A DNA stretch of 47,672 nucleotides from Pseudomarimonas arenosa (GTDB lineage: Bacteria; Pseudomonadota; Gammaproteobacteria; Xanthomonadales; Xanthomonadaceae). Shown here in pieces: positions 34,639 through 40,449 of this stretch. Where the stretch lies: the NCBI RefSeq assembly GCF_014841215.1, contig NZ_JACYTR010000034.1, positions 1 through 47,672 on the forward strand, read 5' to 3'. The position numbers were made by a program, and so were the translations under genes. The notes under the pieces were generated by a model. The model worked only from the letters and a program-made list of their open reading frames with translations, was not told the origin of the DNA and made no database searches. Position 1 is the first letter of the stretch; each line of letters starts with the position of its first letter.

Positions 34639-34785
34639 CGCCGTGTCGGACACGAATGCCGACAGGAACTACACCCTTTGACGGTCGAGGTCACGGGTTC
34701 GAGTCCCGTCCGCCCAGGTCTGTGGGGCGGTAGCTCAGATGGCAGAGCGCGAAAATACGTTCCTTCACTTTCGTCGTGCCCGGCG
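34639..34785 (+). ncRNA. Y-RNA-like RNA C with permuted tRNA-like head
   Basis: Outer helix CGCCG (34639-34643) with CGGCG (34781-34785); middle helix CACGA (34651-34655) with TCGTG (34774-34778); upper helix GGAAC (34665-34669) with GTTCC (34759-34763). The head has T-arm ACGGG-TTCGAGT-CCCGT (34693-34709), acceptor CCGCCC (34710-34715) paired with GGGCGG (34725-34730) across a nine-base loop, TA, and D-arm GCTC-AGATGGCA-GAGC (34733-34748). The shared motif GAATGCCG-N3-GGAACTACA is present. The outer helix is shorter than in A and B, so the ends are less certain. Confidence 0.8.
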
Positions 34786-34814
34786 CGGTTTTGTTTTCAA
34801 GGTTTTTGATTCAA

Positions 34815-34912
34815 GCGGTGAATGCCGTCGGAACTACACTGGTTCCCCCGCAAGGGGTTGGGTTCAAGTCCCACTGCCGCAAGGCAGAGCGTTCCGTCAA
34901 TTTCGTCACCGC
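34815..34912 (+). ncRNA. Y-RNA-like RNA D, tRNA-like head reduced (no D-arm)
   Basis: The outer helix GCGGTGA (34815-34821) pairs perfectly with TCACCGC (34906-34912). The upper helix GGAAC (34830-34834) pairs with GTTCC (34891-34895). The head consists of three hairpins: CCCC-GCAA-GGGG (34846-34857), a T-arm-like TGGG-TTCAAGT-CCCA (34859-34873), and CTGCC-GCAA-GGCAG (34874-34887), the last in the place of the acceptor stem. The D-arm seen in A-C is missing, and the upper helix follows at once. It shares GAATGCCG-N2-GGAACTACA. Confidence 0.7.
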
Positions 34913-34947
34913 CCTTTCTGAACGCTTCGGCGGTGTTGCACGCAGAA

Positions 34948-35004
34948 GCTGGCGAATGCCGGCCCGACTACAGTCAAGCGTCCGGCCTCGACCTGGTCGC
35001 CGGC
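34948..35004 (+). ncRNA. Y-RNA-like RNA E, nearly headless
   Basis: The outer helix GCTGGCGA (34948-34955) pairs with TCGCCGGC (34997-35004), eight pairs with one G-T wobble. GAATGCCG and a diverged CGACTACA follow, with a small internal hairpin GAC-TACA-GTC (34966-34975). There is no T-arm, acceptor or D-arm. It keeps the conserved lower stem and the GAATGCCG segment that the other four share, so it could still bind Rsr. It lies 37 bases before the rtcB start. The weakest of the five. Confidence 0.5.
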
Positions 35005-35041
35005 TCCTGCGCGGAGCATCGCCTCAACAGGAATTCTTTCA

Positions 35042-36262
35042 ATGAGTCAGCAGAACTACGACGTCATCAACGAGCCCGGCGCGGTGCCGATCAAGATGTG
35101 GACCCGCGGCGTGCCGCTGGAAGACGAAGCGCGCAAGCAGCTCGTCAATATCGCGAAGCTGCCGTTCATCCATCGCTGGGTGGCGGTGATGCCCGACGTG
35201 CACCTTGGCAAGGGTGCGACCGTGGGTTCGGTCGTGCCGACTATCGGCGCCATTGTGCCCGCGGCGGTCGGCGTTGACATCGGCTGCGGCATGATCGCGG
35301 CGCGCACCACGCTGGTCGCGTCCGACCTGCCTGACGACCTCGCTGGGCTGCGCAGTGCCATCGAGCAGGCCGTGCCGCACGGTCGTACCCCGGGTAATCG
35401 CGACAAGGGTGCCTGGGAGCATCCGCCGGCGCTTGCCATCGAGGGCTGGTCCCAGCTCGAGCGCGACTTCGAGCACATCAAGGCCCGCCACCCGAAGCTC
35501 GCGAAGACCAACAACCTCGCCCATCTCGGGACGCTCGGCACGGGCAACCATTTCGTCGAGGTCTGCCTGGACGAAGACCAACGCGTATGGTTCATGCTGC
35601 ACTCGGGCTCGCGCGGCGTGGGCAACGCGATCGGCACACACTTCATCGAACTCGCCAAGCAGGACATGCGCCGCTGGATGATCAACCTGCCGGACCAGGA
35701 CCTCGCCTACCTGCCGGAAGGGAGCGAGCACTACGCCGACTATGTGTTCGCGGTCGAGTGGGCACAGCGTTTCGCTCGCGCGAACCGGGAGATCATGATG
35801 AAACATGTAGTTCAAGCGGCACGCCAGGTGATCACCAAACCGTTTGAGGCCACGGCCGAGGCGGTGAACTGCCACCACAACTACGTGCAGCGTGAGCATC
35901 ACTTCGGCAAGGACGTGTTCGTGACCCGCAAAGGTGCGGTGAGCGCGCGCAAGGGCGAGCTGGGCATCATTCCGGGCAGCATGGGAGCCAAGAGTTTCAT
36001 CGTGCGCGGCCTCGGCAACCCGGACAGCTTTCACTCCTGCAGTCACGGTGCGGGACGTGTCATGAGCCGAACCGAAGCCAAGCGCCGGATTAGCCTCGAA
36101 GATCATGTGAAGGCGACCGCGCACGTTGAATGCCGCAAGGATGCAGAGGTAGTCGACGAGTCGCCGGCCGCGTACAAGTCGATCGATGCGGTGATGGCGG
36201 CACAGAGTGACCTGGTGGAGGTGGTGCATACACTTCGCCAGGTGGTGTGTGTCAAAGGCTGA
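35042..36262 (+). CDS. rtcB: RtcB, 3'-phosphate RNA ligase (GTP-dependent)
   Basis: A 406-residue ligase, the normal length for E. coli-type RtcB. It joins 2',3'-cyclic phosphate or 3'-phosphate ends to 5'-OH ends with GTP and Mn2+. Visible active-site features: GVDIGCGMIA with metal ligand Cys82, GTLGTGNHFVEV, MLHSGSRGVGN, NCHHNYV, and GSMGAKSFIVRGLG followed by SFHSCSHGAGR, whose His335 is the guanylylated residue. AGGA lies nine bases before the ATG. It follows the RNA array in the sigma54 operon, and rtcA comes next. It would repair RNAs cleaved by ribotoxins. Confidence 0.97.
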   Translation: MSQQNYDVINEPGAVPIKMWTRGVPLEDEARKQLVNIAKLPFIHRWVAVMPDVHLGKGATVGSVVPTIGAIVPAAVGVDIGCGMIAARTTLVASDLPDDLAGLRSAIEQAVPHGRTPGNRDKGAWEHPPALAIEGWSQLERDFEHIKARHPKLAKTNNLAHLGTLGTGNHFVEVCLDEDQRVWFMLHSGSRGVGNAIGTHFIELAKQDMRRWMINLPDQDLAYLPEGSEHYADYVFAVEWAQRFARANREIMMKHVVQAARQVITKPFEATAEAVNCHHNYVQREHHFGKDVFVTRKGAVSARKGELGIIPGSMGAKSFIVRGLGNPDSFHSCSHGAGRVMSRTEAKRRISLEDHVKATAHVECRKDAEVVDESPAAYKSIDAVMAAQSDLVEVVHTLRQVVCVKG

Positions 36263-36310
36263 ATGCGACGCGGCAGTGCCGCGTCGCCTGTTACTTGGAG
36301 CTTCATAGAA

Positions 36311-37330
36311 ATGGAAATGCTTGAACTCGATGGCTCCCAAGGCGGCGGTCAGCTGCTGCGCAGCGCGCTGTCGCTTTCGCTGTGCACGGGTATTGGCTTC
36401 ACGCTGCAGGACATCCGCGCAAAGCGCTCGAAGCCGGGGCTGATGCGCCAGCACCTGACTGCCGTGAACGCGGCCGCGAAGGTTGGCGGTGCAAACGTGA
36501 TTGGCGCCGAGCTGGGCGCCACGTCGTTGCGTTTCGAGCCCGGCACTATTCGCAGTGGCGACTACGAGTTTTCGACGGGCAGTGCTGGGTCCTGCACGCT
36601 TGTGCTGCAAACGGTGCTGCCCGCGCTGTGGAGCGCGGACGCAACGTCACGTGTGCGCCTGCAGGGCGGCACGCACAATCCGCTCGCCCCCTGCGCTGAC
36701 TTTCTGGCCGAGAGCTTCGTGCCGCGGCTGCGTGACTTTGGCATCGAGGTCGACCTCGAGTTGGAGAGCCCGGGCTTCTATCCGGCGGGCGGCGGCGTGC
36801 TGCACGCGACGGTGCACCCCGCACGCGAACTGCGCGCCTGCGCGTTCGAGTCGCGCGGCGAGCTTGAGCGCATCGATGGCACCGCGCTGCTGTCGGCGCT
36901 CTCTTCGGACATCGGCCTGCGCGAGCTCGCCGTGCTACAGGCCCGATTCGACCTCGGCGAAGACGCGCGGCATCTGCGCCAGGTGCGACCACCGCGCGGA
37001 CCCGGCAACGCGCTGATACTGCGCGTGCGGCATGCAGCGCACACGACGACATTCACCGGCTTCGGCCAGCGCGGTACCAGCGCCGAGACAGTCGCCGCGC
37101 GTGTGGCCAACGAGGCTCAGACCTACCTCGACTCCGGGGCCTGCATCGACGAGTACCTCGGCGACCAACTGCTTCTGCCGATGGCATTGGCCGGCGGAGG
37201 CAGCTTAACCACGACTGCGCCGAGTGACCACCTGCGCAGCAACGCGGCGCTGATCGAGAAGTTCCTGCCCGTGGAGATCACGTGGGAACAACAGGACGCG
37301 GGAACGTGGCGGGTTACAGTGAAGAGCTAG
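36311..37330 (+). CDS. rtcA: RtcA, RNA 3'-terminal phosphate cyclase
   Basis: A 339-residue cyclase that converts RNA 3'-phosphates to 2',3'-cyclic phosphates with ATP. The N-terminus MEMLELDGSQGGGQLLRSALSLS is diagnostic, and the nucleotidyl-accepting His307 is in SDHLRSNAALIEKFLPVE. ATG at 36311 has GGAG ten bases upstream; an in-frame start at 36263 adds residues foreign to the family. It follows rtcB by 48 bases. Its TAG stop (37328-37330) is made from the TA target site and first G of an IS630-type relic, yet the stop is also restored on the far side of the insertion. Confidence 0.96.
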   Translation: MEMLELDGSQGGGQLLRSALSLSLCTGIGFTLQDIRAKRSKPGLMRQHLTAVNAAAKVGGANVIGAELGATSLRFEPGTIRSGDYEFSTGSAGSCTLVLQTVLPALWSADATSRVRLQGGTHNPLAPCADFLAESFVPRLRDFGIEVDLELESPGFYPAGGGVLHATVHPARELRACAFESRGELERIDGTALLSALSSDIGLRELAVLQARFDLGEDARHLRQVRPPRGPGNALILRVRHAAHTTTFTGFGQRGTSAETVAARVANEAQTYLDSGACIDEYLGDQLLLPMALAGGGSLTTTAPSDHLRSNAALIEKFLPVEITWEQQDAGTWRVTVKS

Positions 37331-37545
37331 TGTCCTGTCGCCGAAATAACATTCATAAATGACGTATACTTTTCCGGGCTTGGTTGCGGGAAACGCTGAT
37401 GGGCCGATTGCGCGCGGATGGTGAGATTGAGCTCTTCGTAACCCGATACAACGCTGACGCAACCCCTTTCCAGTGGATCGCCACCGCCGACTCAATCTTG
37501 CAAAAGATCGCGCGCCTTGCGAAACGTATTTCTGCGACAGGACAC
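37330..37545 (+). mobile_element. Internally deleted IS630-family element inserted at the rtcA stop codon
   Basis: Terminal inverted repeats begin GTGTCCTGTCGC at both ends (37330 and, reversed, 37545), with extended similarity to GAAATA. The 216-base unit is flanked by TA dinucleotides (37328-37329 and 37546-37547), the target duplication typical of IS630/Tc1-mariner elements. Only the C-terminal end of a transposase reading frame remains. With a TA duplication removed, the original sequence would read AGC-TAG-CG, so the rtcA stop codon was present before insertion. Confidence 0.85.
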
Positions 37546-37548
37546 TAG
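37399..37548 (+). pseudogene. IS630-type transposase, C-terminal remnant
   Basis: An open frame of 49 codons whose product contains ELFVTRYNADATPFQW, close to the C-terminal end of IS630-family DDE transposases (a Tyr-Asn...Pro-Phe-x-Trp motif). The DDE catalytic core is absent, so the fragment cannot be active. Its stop codon is formed by the right-hand TA duplication plus the next G. It is movable only by a full-length IS630 copy elsewhere in the genome. Confidence 0.7.
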
Positions 37549-37691
37549 CGTCTGGAGGCCCGAAGGTTGCAAAAGGCACCGTAGCATTCTGAAGAACGGG
37601 CTTCGCCCCTGCACTGACGCCATCTGTTGGGCGTGACTGGCCGCTTCTGGTCGAAATCGGTCCGGCCCTCCTCCCTTTTGCCTCGAGACAA

Positions 37692-37768
37692 TGGCGCGCC
37701 CGGAGGGATTCGAACCCCCGACCAACGGCTTCGGAAGCCGCTACTCTATCCGGCTGAGCTACGGGCGC
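37692..37768 (-). tRNA. tRNA-Arg (anticodon CCG)
   Basis: A full cloverleaf of 77 bases including an encoded CCA. The acceptor GCGCCCG pairs with CGGGCGC; the D-arm is GCTC-AGCCGGATA-GAGT; the anticodon stem GCGGC/GCCGT has loop TTCCGAA with anticodon CCG; the T-arm has loop TTCGAAT. It lies 107 bases downstream of the alaX-type gene on the same strand. Its 3' end faces the RNA-repair island, a common integration side for genomic islands, although I found no second copy of the tRNA 3' end in the window. Confidence 0.97.
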
Positions 37769-37875
37769 GTGTCTGGGCGGGCTGGGCCGCCGCGGCTCGG
37801 CGGGCGGGCCCGCGCGAGGCCGGGTAGTCTACCGCTGTGGCTCGGTAGGCGCCAGCAGCGCGTGTCCGGGCGAAC

Positions 37876-38589
37876 TCAGGGTTGGGTCAGCGCGATCTCG
37901 ACCCGCTTGTTGCGTTTACCCTGATTGCTGATCTTCAGCACCTTGATCGGGCCGATCTCGCCGATATTGGCCACATGGGTGCCGCCGCAGGGTTGCAGGT
38001 CGATGCCGGGGATCCTTAACAGGCGGATCCGCCCGGCGCCGCGCGGTGGGGCGACGCTCATGGTCTTGACCAGCTCGGGTTGGGCATCGAGTTCTTCGTC
38101 GCTGATCCACACCGTTTCGGTGTTCACCGCGCTGGCGATCAGACGGTTGGTTTCGGCTTCAATGTGCGCAGCATCGAGCAGGCTGGGGTCGATATCGAAA
38201 TCGAGGCGGCCGCTGTGTTCGCTGATATTGCCGCCGGTGACCGGCGCCACCACCACGCAGCTCAACACATGCAGGGCGGTATGCAGACGCATCAGTGTGT
38301 AGCGACGCGGCCAGTCGAGAATCAGTTCGACCGTTGCGCCGACCTCGGGCAGTGGCGAATCCGGCGCCAGTCGATGGCGGATCTCATTCGCTGCTTCACC
38401 TTTGCGGGTGTCAATGATGCGCAATGTTAAGTCATCGGCAAGTTTGACCTCGCCCTGGTCGCCGGCCTGACCACCGCCCATCGGGTAGAACACTGTCTGT
38501 TCGGTGCTGAACCAGTCGTCGCCGCACGCCGTGACGAGGGACTGGCAGCGTTGCAGATAGGCGTCGTCGCGGAACAGGGCTTGGGTCAT
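37876..38589 (-). CDS. AlaX-type alanyl-tRNA editing protein
   Basis: A 237-residue trans-editing hydrolase related to the editing domain of AlaRS; it deacylates Ser-tRNA(Ala) or Gly-tRNA(Ala). The zinc ligands are His103 and His107 (HTALHVLS) and Cys201 and His205 (CGGTHV). The segment FYPMGGGQAGDQGEV is characteristic of the family. The start is placed at ATG 38589 (MTQALFRDDAY); an open frame continues upstream to 39096 but only through repeat DNA. It is followed on the same strand by tRNA-Arg. Confidence 0.92.
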   Translation of the reverse strand: MTQALFRDDAYLQRCQSLVTACGDDWFSTEQTVFYPMGGGQAGDQGEVKLADDLTLRIIDTRKGEAANEIRHRLAPDSPLPEVGATVELILDWPRRYTLMRLHTALHVLSCVVVAPVTGGNISEHSGRLDFDIDPSLLDAAHIEAETNRLIASAVNTETVWISDEELDAQPELVKTMSVAPPRGAGRIRLLRIPGIDLQPCGGTHVANIGEIGPIKVLKISNQGKRNKRVEIALTQP

Positions 38590-38633
38590 GGCGGACGTTT
38601 GCAACAAGGAGAATGTGTTCGACGCGGCTGGGG

Positions 38634-39086
38634 TAACGAAAGTTCCTCCGATCGTGGTTGTGCGCTGATGCGCTGACACGCTCCCCCTCTCCCCAACCCC
38701 TCCCCCGCCAGGGGGGAGGGGCTTTTCTGCTGCCAGCTCCGATGTTGGGGCTTTTCTGCTGCCGGTGCCGATGTCGGGGCCTTTCTGTCGCTGCATTCGA
38801 TGTTGTCGCACATGCTGGCCGCGCCGCGACGTAGCTGCATGGTGAAACCGCGCGTTAACCCCATGACGACGAAACGAAGCGCTATTGAGAGGTGGGCAAG
38901 GTGACGAAAGCTGCTCCGATCTTGGTTGTGCGCTGACGCGCCCCCCTATCCCCACCCCCTCCCCCGCCAGGGGGGAGGGGCTTTTCTGCTGCCAGCTCCG
39001 ATGTTGGGGCTTTTCTGCTGCCGGTGCCGATGTCGGGGCCTTTCTGTCGCTGCATTCGATGTTGTCGCAAGTGCTGGCCGCGCCGC
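38634..39086. repeat. 259-base tandem repeat with 29-base subrepeats
   Basis: Sequence from about 38634-38827 recurs 259 bases later (38893-39086). Within each copy a 29-base unit (CTTTTCTGCTGCC followed by a variable part and GATGTNGGGG) is repeated three times with drift. Each copy is headed by a G/C palindrome of the CCCCTCCCCCGCCAGGGGG type. The frames running through it encode low-complexity Pro/Gly peptides and are not taken as genes. Confidence 0.7.
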
Positions 39087-39183
39087 GACGGAGCAACGCG
39101 TGCCTCCATGTTCACCGTTGTCTTCGCTAATAACGGATCAAGACGGTCCTGTTGTGGCGACTGCTCGGGAAGTGGCCGAACGA

Positions 39184-39638
39184 GCCCCTCCCCCCTCGCG
39201 GGGGAGGGGTTGGGGAGAGGGGGATAGTCGTTCGCCCGAACTAACGCCCACGACCGATCACCGCCCGATGGATTTCGTCCAGCACCTGGTTGGTGTGCAG
39301 CAGGATGTCGTGGTTCCAGAATCGCAGTAGTAGATAGCCTTGCGTGCGTAGCCAGCGATCGCGAGTTTGGTCGTGCGCGCAATCCTGGTGTTGTGAGCCG
39401 TCGGCTTCGATGATCAGTCGTGCACCGAAGTGGACGAAGTCGACGATGTAGGCGCCGATGGGTTGTTGTCGGCGGAATTTCTCGCCGGCGAAGCGCTGGG
39501 CGCGGAGGTGGCGCCAGAGCAGGGATTCGGCCTGGGTCATGGAGTGGCGCAGGTGTCTGGCGAGGTGGAGTTGTTGGTTCATGCGGTGTGTTCCCTGTCC
39601 CCCTCTCCCCAACCCCTCCCCCGCCAGGGGGGAGGGGC
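39184..39638. mobile_element. DUF559 cassette 1, bounded by 40-base inverted repeats
   Basis: A 40-base sequence at 39184-39223 (GCCCCTCCCCCCTCGCGGGG..., ending in GGGGG) is repeated in inverted orientation at 39599-39638 with about one difference. Each arm is itself palindromic. The only gene inside is the DUF559 endonuclease. The arrangement resembles a small non-autonomous mobile unit; mobility is inferred from structure and from the tandem copy beside it. Confidence 0.55.
39241..39582 (-). CDS. DUF559 endonuclease-like protein, copy 1
   Basis: A 113-residue protein with a Vsr/PD-(D/E)xK-like core: TQAESLLWRHLRAQRFAGEKFRRQQPIGAYIVDFV, then LIIEADGSQHQD and RDRWLRTQGYLLLRFWNHDIL. DUF559 proteins resemble very short patch repair endonucleases; their role is unproven. 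The start MNQQLHLARHLRHSMT at 39582 is chosen because an upstream ATG reads through the G/C palindrome. It differs from copy 2 at a few residues (HSMT versus HAMT, LRTQ versus LCAQ). Confidence 0.8.
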   Translation of the reverse strand: MNQQLHLARHLRHSMTQAESLLWRHLRAQRFAGEKFRRQQPIGAYIVDFVHFGARLIIEADGSQHQDCAHDQTRDRWLRTQGYLLLRFWNHDILLHTNQVLDEIHRAVIGRGR

Positions 39639-39811
39639 TTTTCTGCTGCCGGTGCCGATGTCGGGGCCTTTCTGTCGCTGCATTCGATGTTGTCGCAAGT
39701 GCTGGCCGCGCCGCGACGGAGCAACGCGTGCCTCCATGTTCACCGTTGTCTTCGCTAATAACGGATCAAGACGGTCCTGTTGTGGCGACTACGCGGGAAG
39801 TGGCCCAACGA

Positions 39812-40266
39812 GCCCCTCCCCCCTCGCGGGGGAGGGGTTGGGGGGAGGGGGATAGTCGTTCGCCCGAACTAACGCCCACGACCGATCACCGCCCGATGGA
39901 TCTCGTCCAGCACCTGGTTGGTGTGCAGCAGGATGTCGTGGTTCCAGAAGCGCAGTAGTAGATAGCCTTGCGCACAAAGCCACCGATCGCGAGTTTGGTC
40001 GTGCGCGCAATCCTGGTGTTGTGAGCCATCGGCTTCGATGATCAGTCGTGCACCGAAGTGGACGAAGTCGACGATGTAGGCGCCGATGGGTTGTTGTCGG
40101 CGGAATTTCTCGCCGGCGAAGCGCTGTGCGCGGAGGTGGCGCCAGAGCAGGGATTCGGCCTGGGTCATGGCGTGGCGTAGGTGTCTGGCGAGGTGGAGTT
40201 GTTGGTTCATGCACTGTGTTCCCTGTCCCCCTCTCCCCAACCCCTCCCCCGCCAGGGGGGAGGGGC
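39812..40266. mobile_element. DUF559 cassette 2, bounded by 40-base inverted repeats
   Basis: The same structure as cassette 1, 628 bases to the right: inverted arms at 39812-39851 and 40227-40266 enclosing one DUF559 gene. The right arm is followed at once by the octamer satellite that leads to comM. Confidence 0.55.
39869..40210 (-). CDS. DUF559 endonuclease-like protein, copy 2
   Basis: A 113-residue near-identical paralogue of copy 1, with IIEADGSQHQD and the same C-terminal RAVIGRGR. The start at 40210 is equivalent. Both frames are intact, so neither copy has decayed; this fits a recent duplication or selection for both. Confidence 0.8.
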   Translation of the reverse strand: MNQQLHLARHLRHAMTQAESLLWRHLRAQRFAGEKFRRQQPIGAYIVDFVHFGARLIIEADGSQHQDCAHDQTRDRWLCAQGYLLLRFWNHDILLHTNQVLDEIHRAVIGRGR

Positions 40267-40281
40267 TTTAGCCTTGCTCCG

Positions 40282-40449
40282 AATCCCGAATCCCGTAATC
40301 CCGTAATCCCGTAATCCCGTAATCCCGTAATCCCGTAATCCCGTAATCCCGTAATCCCGTAATCCCGTAATCCCGTAATCCCGTAATCCCGTAATCCCGC
40401 AATCCCGCAATCACCAATCACCAATCACCAATCACCAATCACCAATCAC
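40282..40449. repeat. Octamer TAATCCCG x13 and heptamer CAATCAC x6 satellite
   Basis: Two AATCCCG units (40282-40295) lead into thirteen TAATCCCG octamers (40296-40399), one CAATCCCG, then six CAATCAC heptamers (40408-40449). The heptamer block runs over the comM stop codon (complement of 40446-40448). The heptamer is the same as in the yeaG-yeaH spacer. The minus-strand frames through it encode periodic peptides only. Confidence 0.9.

Larger units (their letters stand above)
39010..40265. repeat. 628-base tandem duplication carrying two DUF559 genes
   Basis: Units 39010-39637 and 39638-40265 are nearly identical, in direct orientation, and in exact phase (corresponding bases are 628 apart throughout, including both gene starts and all palindromes). 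Only scattered substitutions separate them, so the duplication is recent. Part of the unit also matches the 259-base repeats to its left. Confidence 0.85.

Noticed and set aside
34362-34750. Three or four ordinary tRNA genes in the rsr-rtcB gap
   Set aside because: D-arm and T-arm sequences are tRNA-like, but no anticodon arm lies between them in the right order and the acceptor strands pair across a short loop from T-arm to D-arm. They are better read as permuted heads of Y-like RNAs.
34462-35277. Open frames across the RNA array (34462-34809, 34776-35045, 34822-35277)
   Set aside because: They cross stems and loops of the structured RNAs or run into rtcB out of frame and have no ribosome sites.
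35039-36610. A 523-codon minus-strand frame opposite rtcB and rtcA
   Set aside because: RtcB and RtcA are certain on the + strand; the antisense product has no recognisable motif.
38590-39096. N-terminal extension of the AlaX-type protein to 39096
   Set aside because: The extension is translated repeat DNA (Pro/Gly/Glu-rich) and the family N-terminus begins at 38589.
40282-40449. CRISPR array
   Set aside because: Units of 7-8 bases with no spacers are simple satellites; no cas genes are present.
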